A DNA stretch of 64,000 bases from Streptomyces sp. SID13031 (GCF_010548305.1 NZ_JAAGLV010000017.1:1-64000); one strand, 5' to 3'. Positions 47,874-57,167 are shown, counted from the stretch's first letter. The notes: generated from the letters alone by a model not told the origin. Numbers and translations: made by a program.

Positions 47874-50800
47874 GACCAGTCCGCCTGCGTACCTTCCTGC
47901 GTCACCTCGGCGAATCGTGCTTCGCCGAGGTGATGTCGCACGTCCAGCTCGATCCTGGCCGCATCCGATTGCGAGAGATCCGCCAGCCCCCGGATGCCGA
48001 CGCTGGCCGCGAGCAACCGCCCCGCCAGTTCGTACTGATCGAGGCGAACTGCCAGGTCCGCGAACCCGACGAGGATCGGGCCGAGCAGGAATGGGTGTCC
48101 CAGCTCGGACGCCGCCTGCCAGGCAGCCACGCGATGGGTACGGGACTCCCGGAGATCGTCGGCCAGGTAGCCGTGCAGGTTGTGGATCTGTGCGCGAAGG
48201 TTCGCCTGCTCCGAGATATCGCCCAAGAGGGCGGTCGCGAGGCCGAGCTGACGGCGGGCCTCCTCGGCGTGGCCGCCCAGGCGAGCAAGGCTCGCCTTGG
48301 CAAGCGCCAAGGAGACCAGCGCGTACGGCCAGGTGACACCGTCGGCACTTCGCTCGGCGGCGGCGATGGTGGCGGCGCTGGCGTCGCGATCGCCGTTGAG
48401 CCAATACAGCAGGGCCTGTTGGGTCCGCACCTCGATGACATCCTCGACGGCGCCGAGCTCGCTGAGGGCTGCGTCCGCCTGGTCGTAGTACTCGCAGGCT
48501 CTGGCGAGTTCACCCCGCTGGGCAAGCTGGCTCGCCAGCTCGGACAGGACCAAGAACATCCCGAACCGTTCGCCGAGCGTCCGGAACTCCGCGAGCGCCA
48601 GCTCCAACTCGACCTCCGCATCCGGGCCGTCCTGGCCGAAGATGGCGCGCATCTTGACGACCTGCCACCGTGCCATGGCGCGTACCCAGGGGTCATCGCT
48701 GTCCAGCAACGACTCGAACGCGGGCACTGCTTCCTCCGGTGCCTGTAGGAGGCGTTCCAGCGGGATCGCGAATGCCAGCAGCGGATTGTCGCTCCGGCTG
48801 AGCTGGCTGAACCGATACGCCTTGTGGATCCACTCCGCGCCCAGGTGTTCGTCGCCTTGCCCGGAGGTCACGTAGAGCACCACCAGCCCGTACGTCATGG
48901 CGCGGACGTCGTCGGACACCTCGCCCGGGAGGTTGGCGGCCGCGATCAGCAACTCAAGGCCTTCGGTCCGGCGCCCGCCCAGCCACCAGTACCAACCGGC
49001 GGCGGAGGCGAGCCGCATCGCCGCCTGTGCGTCGCCGGCCGCGATCGCCCCCCGCAGCGCGGCGCTGAGGTTGTCGTGGTCGGCCTCGAGCGTGGCGAGC
49101 CATTCCAGTTGGTCGGCGCGGCGCAGATGTGGCTCTGCGGTCTCGGCGAGCTCGGTGAAGTAGCTGAGGTGCGCCTGCCGGGTCCGGTCTGATTCGCCCG
49201 CTTCGGCGAGCCGATCCGCGGCGTACTCCTTGATCGTGGTGAGCATCCGATAGCGCGGGGCCCCGTCGCCCGCGGTGACCAGCAGCGACTTCTCGGCCAG
49301 CGAGGTGAGCAACTCCAGTACTTCGTCTCGCTCGACGGGCCGATCTTGCTCATTGGAGGGGCCGACGCAGACGTGCTCGGCTGCCTCCAGGCCCGCTCCG
49401 CCCGAGAACACCGACAACCTGCGCAGTACCGTCCGCTCGGCATCGGTGAGCAACTCCCAGCTCCAGTCGACCACCGCGCGCAGCGTCTTGTGTCGCGGCA
49501 ACGCGGTACGGCTCCCGCTGGTCAGCAGCCGGAATCGGTCGTCCAGCCGGTTGGCCAGTTGCTCGATGGTCATGGTGCGCAACCGGGCGGCAGCGAGCTC
49601 GATCGCCAGCGGCATTCCGTCCAGCGCCCGGCAGATCCGCACCATCAATGCCTTGGTGCGTTCGTCGATCCCGATGTCCTTGCGTACCGCGCCGGCCCGG
49701 TCCTGCAGCAACCGGAGCGCCGGCGAGGACGCGACCTCGGCCAGGCCGGCACCGGTCGGCAGGGCCAGCGGCTCGACCTGCCACAACGCCTCACCGGTGA
49801 TGCCGAGCGGTTCCCGGCTGGTCGCCAGGATCCGCAGCCGCCGGCACTCCCCGAGCACGCGTTCGGCCAGCGCCGCCACCGACTCGATCAGATGCTCACA
49901 GTTGTCCAGGATCAGCAGCATCTCCCGATCGCGCAGCGCAGCGATCAGCCCGTCCACGGGATCCGAGCTCGGTGACGCGCCCAGCAGGGCGTCTCTGAGC
50001 CCGAGTCCGGCCAGCGCCGTCTGCGCCACGTCACCGTCGGTGCCGACGGGGGCGAACTCGACCAGCCAGATCCCGTCCGGCAGGTCGCCGCTCATCGTCC
50101 GCACGGTTTCCGTGGCCAGCCTGGTCTTGCCCGAACCACCCGAGCCGATCAGGGTGGTCAGCCGATGCTCGGAGATGAGTGCGCGGACGGCGGCGACATC
50201 AGCCTCCCGGCCGACGAAACTCGTGAGCTCCGCACGTACGTTGGTTTTCTGGGTCTCCTCTCGCCGGCCCAACTCGCCCCGCAGCAACGCGACGTGCAAG
50301 CCCGACAACTCCGGCGAGGGGTCGACACCCAGCGCATCGGCCAGGGCTTCCCTCGTACGCTCGTACACGAGTAGTGCCTCGCTGTCGCGACCGGCTGTCG
50401 CGAGGGCACGCATCAGCGCGGCAACCAGTCGCTCTCGCACCGGATGCGCAGTCACCGCGTCGGTCAGTTCCGGGACCAGCTCCGCACCTTGGCCGAGGCT
50501 GACTTCGGCTTCGAACCGATCTTCCATTGCTGTCAGGCGTAGCCCCTCAAGCCGGGTCACCGCCGCGTCGAACGCTGCGCTGTCCTCCAGACCGACATCC
50601 GCACACGCCGCACCACGCCACAGGGTGAGGGCCTCGCGCAACAGCCGTACCTGCCGCAGGCCCTCTTCGTTGCGGGCCTGACCGACGAGGCGTTCGAACT
50701 GCACGGCATCCACGTCGTCCGGTGCCACCGTCAACCGGTAGCCGCCCGGCTGCCCCTCGACCACCCCGGCCGGCAGCGCCTTCCGCAGCCGGGAAACCAA

Positions 50801-50995
50801 GCGCTGCAAGGCATTCGTGGCTTCGGCGGGCGGATGCTCACCCCAGATCCAGTCGACCAGCGTCGCCTTCGGGACCAGGTGGCCTGGGTTGAGTGCGAGC
50901 GCGATCAACAGCCCGCGAAGCCGCGCACCCGGTACGTCGGCGAAGACGCCGTCGCCTAGGCGAACTTCGAATGATCCCAGCATCCCGATCTGCAC
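47843..50995 (-). CDS. SARP/AfsR-type large transcriptional regulator (BTAD, NB-ARC, TPR)
   Basis: About 1050 aa. The N-terminal OmpR-like wHTH starts VQIGMLGSFEVRLGDG, then comes the BTAD domain (to about 240). An NB-ARC ATPase follows with P-loop LIGSGGSGKTRLA, Walker B LLILDNCEH and RILATSREPLG, and then a long TPR region. Such proteins switch on secondary-metabolite or transport genes. GTG 50995 (after AGGATCA) gives the family N-terminus; a start at 51025 would add ten residues. The divergent target is not evident. Confidence 0.9.
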   Translation of the reverse strand: MQIGMLGSFEVRLGDGVFADVPGARLRGLLIALALNPGHLVPKATLVDWIWGEHPPAEATNALQRLVSRLRKALPAGVVEGQPGGYRLTVAPDDVDAVQFERLVGQARNEEGLRQVRLLREALTLWRGAACADVGLEDSAAFDAAVTRLEGLRLTAMEDRFEAEVSLGQGAELVPELTDAVTAHPVRERLVAALMRALATAGRDSEALLVYERTREALADALGVDPSPELSGLHVALLRGELGRREETQKTNVRAELTSFVGREADVAAVRALISEHRLTTLIGSGGSGKTRLATETVRTMSGDLPDGIWLVEFAPVGTDGDVAQTALAGLGLRDALLGASPSSDPVDGLIAALRDREMLLILDNCEHLIESVAALAERVLGECRRLRILATSREPLGITGEALWQVEPLALPTGAGLAEVASSPALRLLQDRAGAVRKDIGIDERTKALMVRICRALDGMPLAIELAAARLRTMTIEQLANRLDDRFRLLTSGSRTALPRHKTLRAVVDWSWELLTDAERTVLRRLSVFSGGAGLEAAEHVCVGPSNEQDRPVERDEVLELLTSLAEKSLLVTAGDGAPRYRMLTTIKEYAADRLAEAGESDRTRQAHLSYFTELAETAEPHLRRADQLEWLATLEADHDNLSAALRGAIAAGDAQAAMRLASAAGWYWWLGGRRTEGLELLIAAANLPGEVSDDVRAMTYGLVVLYVTSGQGDEHLGAEWIHKAYRFSQLSRSDNPLLAFAIPLERLLQAPEEAVPAFESLLDSDDPWVRAMARWQVVKMRAIFGQDGPDAEVELELALAEFRTLGERFGMFLVLSELASQLAQRGELARACEYYDQADAALSELGAVEDVIEVRTQQALLYWLNGDRDASAATIAAAERSADGVTWPYALVSLALAKASLARLGGHAEEARRQLGLATALLGDISEQANLRAQIHNLHGYLADDLRESRTHRVAAWQAASELGHPFLLGPILVGFADLAVRLDQYELAGRLLAASVGIRGLADLSQSDAARIELDVRHHLGEARFAEVTQEGTQADWSHLVEATLAS

Positions 50996-51058
50996 CTGGC
51001 TGATCCTGCCATGAGCGTTTGGCAAGCGCGCGCGAGATGCCGGCAGCGGGCCACTGCA

Positions 51059-51664
51059 CTACGCGAGCGGGCGGGCTCCTCGCAGGAACTGTTCGACCGC
51101 GGTCTCCACGAGACCGTCGAGGAGGTCCGGATTGACGATGTCGCCGTTGATGATCGTGGCGATGCCCTGGACAGTCGCGAACAGGACGATCCCGATCCGC
51201 TCGGGATCGCCGGTCTGGAGCGCGCCCTGAGCCTGTCCTTGCACGATCAGATCCCTCATCAGCTCGAACGGGGCTTCGGCGGCCTTGATGATCTGCGTGG
51301 CACCCGGCCGGTGTTTGCTCGTGTACATCAGCTCGAGGAGCGCGGCGTTGTCGGTGGCGAAGCGGGCGTACGCCGTCATGGTGGCCAGCAACTGTGACGG
51401 GAAGTCTTCGTCCGTGCCTGCCAACGCAGTGCGCAGGGTGGTGTCCAGCCGGGTGAACCCGGCTTCGGCGAGCCCGTCGAGCAGTGCCTGACGGTCCGGG
51501 AAATGCCGGCGCGGCGCGGCGTGGCTGACGCCGATCTCCCGGGCCAGATCGCGCAGCGACAACTGGTCGGCGCCGTGCTCCCGCAGGCGGCGCTCAGCCG
51601 CGTCCAGCAGGGCGGTCCGAAGTTTCCCGTGGTGGTAGGGCCGCTCGTCGGTCGCATCTGGCAC
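51059..51664 (-). CDS. TetR-family regulator
   Basis: A 201-aa regulator. The HTH includes LSLRDLAREIGVSHAAPRRHFPDRQALLDG. The C-terminal domain is of the TetR_C_13/WHG type (ATVQGIATIINGD). GTG 51664 is chosen over an upstream start because a TTGTCA/TATCGT promoter ends 7 nt before it, so the message is leaderless. Divergent from the SDR gene, which it very likely represses through the shared palindrome. Confidence 0.9.
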   Translation of the reverse strand: MPDATDERPYHHGKLRTALLDAAERRLREHGADQLSLRDLAREIGVSHAAPRRHFPDRQALLDGLAEAGFTRLDTTLRTALAGTDEDFPSQLLATMTAYARFATDNAALLELMYTSKHRPGATQIIKAAEAPFELMRDLIVQGQAQGALQTGDPERIGIVLFATVQGIATIINGDIVNPDLLDGLVETAVEQFLRGARPLA

Positions 51665-51729
51665 AGGGCGCACGATAGCGGACAGTGTGTCCGTTGACAA
51701 CATAGTTGTCAGTGACTACTTTGTAGCTC
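51665..51729. promoter_or_regulatory. Divergent leaderless promoters sharing a TetR operator
   Basis: Rightward: TTGACA (51694-51699), 17 bp, TACTTT (51717-51722), then 7 nt to ATG 51730. Leftward: TTGTCA (complement of 51695-51700), 17 bp, TATCGT (complement of 51672-51677), then 7 nt to GTG 51664. TGACAACATAGTTGTCA (51695-51711), 7-bp arms around ATA, overlaps both -35 boxes. CGGACA/TGTCCG is a second, shorter repeat in the leftward spacer. Confidence 0.85.
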
Positions 51730-52638
51730 ATGACAACATTCAGTGTCTCGGACATACCATCCATGGCTGGGCGCACCGTCGTCGTCACCGGCGGGAACAG
51801 TGGGATCGGTCGCGCCGCCGCCCGCGCCCTCGCCGCCGCAGACGCCCACGTCGTGCTGGCCGTGCGCAACCCCGAGAAGGGCCGCGAGGCCGCCGCTGCG
51901 ATGACCGGCCATGTCGAGGTCCGGCGGCTCGACCTTGCCGACCTTGCCTCGGTCCGTGAGTTCGCCTGGGACTTCACCGAGCCTGTCGATGTGCTGATCA
52001 ACAATGCGGGCGTGATGATCCCGCCGCTGTCCCGTACGGCCGATGGCTTCGAGTTGCAGCTCGGGACCAACCACCTGGGACACTTCGCACTGACGAACCT
52101 GCTCCTGCCGCGAATCCGGGAACGGGTCGTCACCGTCTCCTCCGGCGGCCACCGGATGGGCTCGGTCGACTTCGGCGACCTCAACTGGGAGCACAAGCGG
52201 TACCGGGCGATGGCTGCTTACGCGCAGTCCAAACTCGCCAACCTGCTGTTCACCTCGGAACTCCAGCGGCGTCTCGCCGAGGCCGGCTCACCGGTGATAG
52301 CGACCGCGGCGCACCCCGGCGCGTCGGCCACGAATCTAGTGAGGTTCGACGGCCGGCGCCGGGCGCGCTACCTCGTCCAGAAGGCGATGGTCGGCCTTTT
52401 CGCGCAGAGCGACGACGCCGGCGCTCTGCCCACGCTGTATGCGGCCGTCGCGGATCTTCCGGGCAACAGCTACGCCGGCCCGAACGGCTTCATGGAGTCG
52501 CGCGGCAAACCGAAGCTGGTCGGCCGCTCGTCGAGGGCGCAGGACTCCGAGGTGGCACACCGCCTATGGGAGGTCTCCGAGGAGCTGACGAAAACTGCCT
52601 TCCCGCGGCACTCTCTCCGAGTCGACAGCGGCTCATAA
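51730..52638 (+). CDS. Short-chain dehydrogenase/reductase
   Basis: A 302-aa SDR of the retinol-dehydrogenase-like group: TGGNSGIGRA (cofactor), NNAGVM, TVSSGG (Ser) and YAQSKLAN (Tyr, Lys). The C-terminal extension HPGASATN is typical. NADP preference is suggested by VRNPEKG after strand 2. Controlled by the divergent TetR. The substrate is unknown. Confidence 0.92.
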   Translation: MTTFSVSDIPSMAGRTVVVTGGNSGIGRAAARALAAADAHVVLAVRNPEKGREAAAAMTGHVEVRRLDLADLASVREFAWDFTEPVDVLINNAGVMIPPLSRTADGFELQLGTNHLGHFALTNLLLPRIRERVVTVSSGGHRMGSVDFGDLNWEHKRYRAMAAYAQSKLANLLFTSELQRRLAEAGSPVIATAAHPGASATNLVRFDGRRRARYLVQKAMVGLFAQSDDAGALPTLYAAVADLPGNSYAGPNGFMESRGKPKLVGRSSRAQDSEVAHRLWEVSEELTKTAFPRHSLRVDSGS

Positions 52639-53520
52639 GGGCGCAGTACCGAGTGCAGGCCGGCCGTGATGGTGATCCAGTGACGGGTCGATCCAGGCGA
52701 TGCGGCGCAGGATGCGTGCCAGCACCGCGACGAGGTCCGGTTAGCCCGGTCGCATCGATAGGCAAGTGACCTTGCTCAATCGCACGCGGCGCGGCCGCGT
52801 CTTCGAGTGCTCAGCTGCTTGTGAGCAGTCAAAAGGAGAGGCGCAATGTCGGTGTGGCGATATCTGACAGGCCGGCCATCGCGCCAGGAAGTGACCAGAC
52901 CGGCGGCTTCCATTAGCGAGATGCTGACTCACGCCGGCAGGCGACAGACCAAGAGCTGCAGCCAGTGTGGTGGTCGTGCCGGGTAGCTCGAGGGCTTCCA
53001 AGACTCTGCTACGAGTCCTACCGAGCAGTTGACCTACAGCATCTCCCCAACGGCTCGCTCCTCCCAGAGCGTCGCCGCCGCACGGGCACCGTAACTGACG
53101 ATCGGAACGCGGTGCGCAATCGACAATGACAATCTCGGCCAACGGAAGACTGTCGGGAGTACGGACTCAAATCCTGTACAGCTGCCGCTATTCCGGCGCT
53201 GGTGATAATTGATGCCCGATACGCGAGTTCGGCCGTCGCAACTGACAGGTCCACTCCGCCTGCCGTTTGTAGCTGACTTGAGGGCGAGACGCCCGCCTGG
53301 CCAGGAGGCGCTGGCATCAACGTGTCGGCCAGTGTGCCTCTTGGTGGGTGCAGCGTAGCAAGATTTAGTGGTAGTTGAATCCTTGACTCGGCTCTTGTGG
53401 CCGTGCCCGCGCGACCATTAAATCCAAGACGAATGCGTGACCTGGCAAGCACTGCATGCCCAATATTGACGGACTCGCGCTCCGCCCGGTGCGCGAGTCC
53501 GTCAAGCGTAAGGGAAAGCA
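52639..53520. other. Long gap containing an ArsR pseudogene
   Basis: This 880-bp gap holds remnants of an ArsR-type regulator at 52829-53125 but no intact gene. The stretch 53126-53500 has no convincing frame; a run of moderate A/T content before 53521 probably contains the promoter of the secreted protein gene. Confidence 0.6.
52829..53125 (-). pseudogene. ArsR-family regulator remnant with two frameshifts
   Basis: Three frames read in order on the minus strand give VPIVSYGARAAATLWEE, then LLGRTRSRVLEALELPG with TTTTLAAALGLSPAGVSQHL, then MEAAGLVTSWRDGRPVRYRH, ending TDIAPLLL. Together they are the C-terminal winged helix of an ArsR-type (DUF5937-like) regulator. The first shift is near 53040 (stop after GEML), the second near 52914. 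The N-terminal half is unrecognisable. Confidence 0.75.
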
Positions 53521-54144
53521 GTGACTTCTCGATCAAGGATTCGGATGGGTATCGCAGCCGCGTTCACGGCGCTCGTCGCAGGCGTTGCCGTCGTACCAAA
53601 TGCCTCCGCCGGCGCTGTCGCGGGGCCGAGCAGTGACGAAATCGCCCAGTCTGTGTACAGCGCTCCAGATGCGGCCATCGCGTTCGCCGCACTTTCGGAA
53701 CACCAGCAGGTGATGTTCGCGGCCCGAACGTCGCAGTGGAAAGCAGTCGAGGTCGAGACCAGGACCTCGAAGGTGACCCCGACCAAGCAGCAACTCAAAG
53801 CGATGGGTCCCTCGACTGCTGCCGGAGGCTGCTGGTATGTGTATAAGTACCACGACTGGTACGACGTGTGGATCAAAACTGGTTCTACCTGGATGACAGC
53901 TACCTGGTGCTCGAACGGATCGACAATTACCTCCTACAACCTGTCCGGTCAGGGTGGGCAGGGCTACAAGGGGATAAAGTACGAAGGCCTCGGGTCCAAG
54001 TACGTCCATAACGTTGGCTGGGAAGTCCGACAGGCGCAGCAATTCAAATTCAACCTCGGCTGGGCCAATTTCAACCCGTGTATGCAGATCCGCGGCGGGG
54101 CGACCGGCCTCTACTCGTTCCAGCCTCACTGCAACCTCGGCTGA
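53521..54144 (+). CDS. Secreted protein of unknown function
   Basis: A 207-aa exported protein, not recognised. The signal peptide runs to about ASAGA (residues 1-32). The mature part has an aromatic Cys-rich region (GGCWYVYKYHDWYDVWIKTGS, split by ATWCSNGS) with four Cys in total, suggesting two disulfides. GGGAAAG precedes GTG 53521. A terminator follows directly. Single-gene unit next to the ArsR remnant. Confidence 0.8.
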   Translation: MTSRSRIRMGIAAAFTALVAGVAVVPNASAGAVAGPSSDEIAQSVYSAPDAAIAFAALSEHQQVMFAARTSQWKAVEVETRTSKVTPTKQQLKAMGPSTAAGGCWYVYKYHDWYDVWIKTGSTWMTATWCSNGSTITSYNLSGQGGQGYKGIKYEGLGSKYVHNVGWEVRQAQQFKFNLGWANFNPCMQIRGGATGLYSFQPHCNLG

Positions 54145-54153
54145 TTTTGAGGG

Positions 54154-54184
54154 GGTGCCCGCCGTGAGCGGGCACCTCTTCTTC
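54154..54184 (+). terminator. Terminator after the secreted protein gene
   Basis: GGTGCCCGC (54154-54162) pairs with GCGGGCACC (54168-54176), followed by TCTTCTTC. Confidence 0.8.
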
Positions 54185-54264
54185 GCGGGAATTCCTTGGT
54201 GTACCGACGTCGACGACGATCTCGATCAGATGGCCAGTGAGTCCCGGAGTGAGCGCAGCCGCGG

Positions 54265-54290
54265 GAGGATTTACCCTTATGTAAATCCTC
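54265..54290. repeat. Perfect inverted repeat in an intergenic region
   Basis: GAGGATTTAC (54265-54274) and GTAAATCCTC (54281-54290) flank CCTTAT. It is too A/T-rich for a usual terminator here, so an operator or the remnant of a mobile element are alternatives. The rest of 54177-54438 shows no gene. Confidence 0.6.
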
Positions 54291-54438
54291 GCTTTGTGTA
54301 CCACGCAACGCGTGCATCGCCGACCGATGTCGAGATGAGCTCATTGGTGTCCATTAGCAAGAGCATGCAGGGCGCTTTCTCAGGTGTCCAACATGTAGTT
54401 AGTCCACTTTCGACAACTTCAGTGCATGACGATTTCTT

Positions 54439-55146
54439 TTACCCGCCGGCTCTGGCTGGGGTGGGGTTGGTGGCGACGGGGGTTGCTGAGCGGTGCCGGG
54501 CCAGGAGGGCGATTCCGGCGACTAGCTGGGCGGCTATGAAGGTGTAGACCGAGCCGCGTTCGAAGGTTGATGAGATTTGGTGGCCGCTCGTTGCTCCCAT
54601 CACGACCAGGGAGAGGAGGCCGAGGGCGCCGAGGGTGATGCCGGTGAGGCCCAGTCGCTTGTGGGTGTTGAGCAGTTGGCGGCCGACGACGATCGCGGCT
54701 GCGTTGCCGCCGAGGATGAGGAGGGCCGCGCCGAAGATGTGCACCGCCATCGAGCCGTCCATCCCTGCTTCCGGGGACCCGTGGAACAGGCCGACCAGCG
54801 TGAAGCCGATCCCGTGTACGACCGCCAGGACTGGGTAGATCCACTGCCGAGGACCCGGCAGCAGGCGGAACAGCAGCAACGCCGCCAGGGCGAACAAGAC
54901 GCCTTGCACGATGAAGCCGGTGTTCATCACCGTGTGCAGGGGCGAGCAGATGACCCGGCCATCGACTTTGCCTCCGCAAGAAGGCACTCCGAGGTCACTG
55001 ATGTTGTTGTGGGCGTAGCTGTACGTCGGGTTGTCCCACGCCGCCGCCGTCACCGCTTCCAGTACGACGTACTGGATCGCGGCGACGATGAGCGCACAAG
55101 CACCCGCCGTCCGTGCGATCGACGTGGTTGAACTCGCATCCGCCAT
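54439..55146 (-). CDS. DUF998 membrane protein
   Basis: A 235-aa protein with about six spans, beginning AGACALIVAAIQYVVLEAV and containing the family stretches SHNISDLG-like AHNNISDLGVPSC and LVGLFHGSPE. The function is unknown. GGAGGACGGG precedes ATG 55146. It is monocistronic as far as can be seen. Confidence 0.85.
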   Translation of the reverse strand: MADASSTTSIARTAGACALIVAAIQYVVLEAVTAAAWDNPTYSYAHNNISDLGVPSCGGKVDGRVICSPLHTVMNTGFIVQGVLFALAALLLFRLLPGPRQWIYPVLAVVHGIGFTLVGLFHGSPEAGMDGSMAVHIFGAALLILGGNAAAIVVGRQLLNTHKRLGLTGITLGALGLLSLVVMGATSGHQISSTFERGSVYTFIAAQLVAGIALLARHRSATPVATNPTPARAGG

Positions 55147-55260
55147 TGCCCGTCCTCCGATTGCGTCAAGAGACCTGAGGGCGGGGGTCTATCTCTGTGC
55201 GTAGTGCAGTGCTGACAAATTGTAAACACCCGAGGTCGCGATCACGCGGAAGCGACGTCC

Positions 55261-56133
55261 TCAGGCGGAGCGTTTCGGGAGGTTCATCGCCGCCAGGTGG
55301 TCGGGGTCGGTGATCGACAGCATCTCGACGATGCGGCCGTCGACGACGGTGCAGGCCATCACGACGCGGGGTTCGTCGTTCGCGTCCCAGGCGATGATTC
55401 CGGGGTTGCCGTTGACCAGGACGTTGCTTGCGGTGAGCTTGGTGTGCATTCCGCGCTGGGCCTTGGCCACGACCTCGGTGGCGCCCAGCCGGACGATCAC
55501 GCCGCGGGCGGTGTGGGTGCGCCAGGTGACGTCAGGGTCGAGTACGCGGAGCAGACCTTCGAAGTCGCCGGTTCGGGCTGCGGTGAGGAAGGCGTCGACG
55601 ACTGCGCGTTGCCGGCGGCGGTCGTCGGCCGGTGGTGGGGTGCCCTGGACTTTGCGGCGGGCGCGGCTGGCGAGCATCTTGGTGGCGTCGGTGGACTTCC
55701 CGAGGATCTGACCGATCTCGTCGTACGGCACCGCGAACAGGTCGTGCAGCACGAACGCGAGTCGGGCGGACGGGCTGAGGGTGTCGAGCACCACCAGGAG
55801 CGCGAGTCCGACCGAGTCGGCCAGTACCGCGGTGTCCTCGGCGGACTCTTCGGTCACCACGAGTTCGGGCAGCTGGTCGTCGTACGGCGTCTCGGGCCTG
55901 GTCTTGCGGGCGCGCAGCACGTTGATGCAGACCCGGCCGACGACGGTGGTCAGCCAGCCCGCGAGGTTGTCGATCGAGGTCGGGTCCTGCCGCGCGAGGC
56001 GCAGCCAGGCCTCCTGTACCGCGTCCTCGGCGTCCGCCCGCGAACCGAGCATCCGGTGGGCCATCGCCACGAGGCGCCCGCGCTGCTCCTCGAAGGCCGC
56101 CGTCACGGCGTCGTCCGGACCAGCTCCAGTCAT
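55261..56133 (-). CDS. ECF41/SigJ-type RNA polymerase sigma factor with SnoaL-like C-terminus
   Basis: A 290-aa sigma factor. Region 2 is RMLGSRADAEDAVQEAWLRL, region 4 VPYDEIGQILGKSTDATKMLASRARRK. The last 110 residues form the SnoaL_2-like domain (AVVDAFLTAARTGDFEGLLRVL, then GRIVEMLSITDPDHLA) that replaces an anti-sigma factor in the ECF41 group. GGAGG precedes ATG 56133. Divergent from a DoxX gene; ECF41 factors usually control their neighbour. Confidence 0.92.
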   Translation of the reverse strand: MTGAGPDDAVTAAFEEQRGRLVAMAHRMLGSRADAEDAVQEAWLRLARQDPTSIDNLAGWLTTVVGRVCINVLRARKTRPETPYDDQLPELVVTEESAEDTAVLADSVGLALLVVLDTLSPSARLAFVLHDLFAVPYDEIGQILGKSTDATKMLASRARRKVQGTPPPADDRRRQRAVVDAFLTAARTGDFEGLLRVLDPDVTWRTHTARGVIVRLGATEVVAKAQRGMHTKLTASNVLVNGNPGIIAWDANDEPRVVMACTVVDGRIVEMLSITDPDHLAAMNLPKRSA

Positions 56134-56134
56134 C

Positions 56135-56199
56135 GTGTTACCTCCTGCCGGCGAATCCCGTCATGGGTGATGACAGGCCCGGACGGGTCGAGGTAACAC
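56135..56199. promoter_or_regulatory. Symmetric control region between sigma factor and DoxX genes
   Basis: GTGTTACCTC (56135-56144) and GAGGTAACAC (56190-56199) are exact reverse complements, and GTCAT/ATGAC (56160-56174) forms an inner repeat. The outer arms include or abut the ribosome binding sites of both genes. TGTCATC on the minus strand resembles the ECF41 -35 element, though no convincing -10 is seen. Confidence 0.55.
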
Positions 56200-56214
56200 C
56201 GACAGGAGAAAAAC

Positions 56215-56595
56215 ATGAATCTCGCCCTGTGGATCATCGCGGGCCTGCTCGCGACAGTCTTCCTCCTCGCGGGCTCCACCAAGCTGTTCATCCCCCGCCA
56301 GAAGCTCGCCGAGGCCCCCGGCGGCGGCTGGGTCCTGGACTTCAGCCCAGCCTTTGTCAAGGTCCTCGGAGCAGTCGAACTCCTCGGCGCCGCGGGCCTG
56401 ATCCTACCGGCCGCGCTCGGCGTCGCGCCGATCTTGGTACCCCTGGCCGCGGTCGGCCTCGGGACGATCATGATCGGCGCCGCCATCGTCACCGCCCGCC
56501 GCCACGAGCCCAAACACGCCTTGCTGAACGCGACCTACCTGGCCCTCGCCGCGGTGGTAGCCGTCGCCCGCTTCGGCCCCCAGTCTTTCAACTAG
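56215..56595 (+). CDS. DoxX-family membrane protein
   Basis: A 126-aa protein with four membrane spans, start ATG after ACAGGAGAAAAAC. The opening LALWIIAGLLATVFLLAGSTKL and GAVELLGAAGLILPA are typical of DoxX. The family has been linked to thiol/redox homeostasis at the membrane. Likely a target of the divergent sigma factor. Confidence 0.88.
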   Translation: MNLALWIIAGLLATVFLLAGSTKLFIPRQKLAEAPGGGWVLDFSPAFVKVLGAVELLGAAGLILPAALGVAPILVPLAAVGLGTIMIGAAIVTARRHEPKHALLNATYLALAAVVAVARFGPQSFN

Positions 56596-56714
56596 GTAAG
56601 TACGCGATCTGCGTAGTTCTCGCCGACGCGGATGGCGACCAGGTGACCGCAGGCAGACCGCACCGCAGCTCGTACTACGCTCGCCGCCGCTCGTCCCTGC
56701 TCGCCGGTCCTCGT

Positions 56715-57167
56715 TCAGCTCACGGCTTGCTGGATGAGGGCGGCGAGTTGCTTCTCGATGGCGGGGGTGAGGCTCGTCAACGCGTAGGCGACCGGCCACA
56801 TCGCGCCGTCGTCGAGGTTCGCCGGGTCGTTGAAGCCGAACGTGCTGTACCTCGACCCGAACTTCTCCGCCGGCTGGAAGAAGCAGACGTTCTTGCCGTC
56901 CTTGGCGTAGGCGGGCATCCCGTACCAGAGCTTCGGCGCGAGTTCGGGCGCGCTGGCCTTGATGATGGCGTGGATCCGCTCGGCCATCACACGTTCGCCT
57001 TCCGGCATCTCGGCGATCTTCTCCAGCACGGCGGCTTCCGCCTTGGCGCCACTTTCTGCCGCTTTGAGTTCCCGCGCGCGCTCCTTCATCGCGCTCCGTT
57101 CGTCGGCGGTGAAGCCGTCGAACGACTTGCTCTGCGAGGGCGAGGCCTTCTTCTGCGTGCTGTTCAT
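56715..57167 (-). CDS. DUF1801-family protein
   Basis: A 150-aa soluble protein. The YdhG-like domain starts around residue 65 (IHAIIKASAPELAPKLWYGMPAYAKDGK) and continues CFFQPAEKFGSRYSTFGF. The N-terminal 60 residues are charged and helical (ERSAMKERARELKAAE). The function is unknown; related proteins bind iron or chaperones by report. It converges with the DoxX gene. Confidence 0.82.
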   Translation of the reverse strand: MNSTQKKASPSQSKSFDGFTADERSAMKERARELKAAESGAKAEAAVLEKIAEMPEGERVMAERIHAIIKASAPELAPKLWYGMPAYAKDGKNVCFFQPAEKFGSRYSTFGFNDPANLDDGAMWPVAYALTSLTPAIEKQLAALIQQAVS

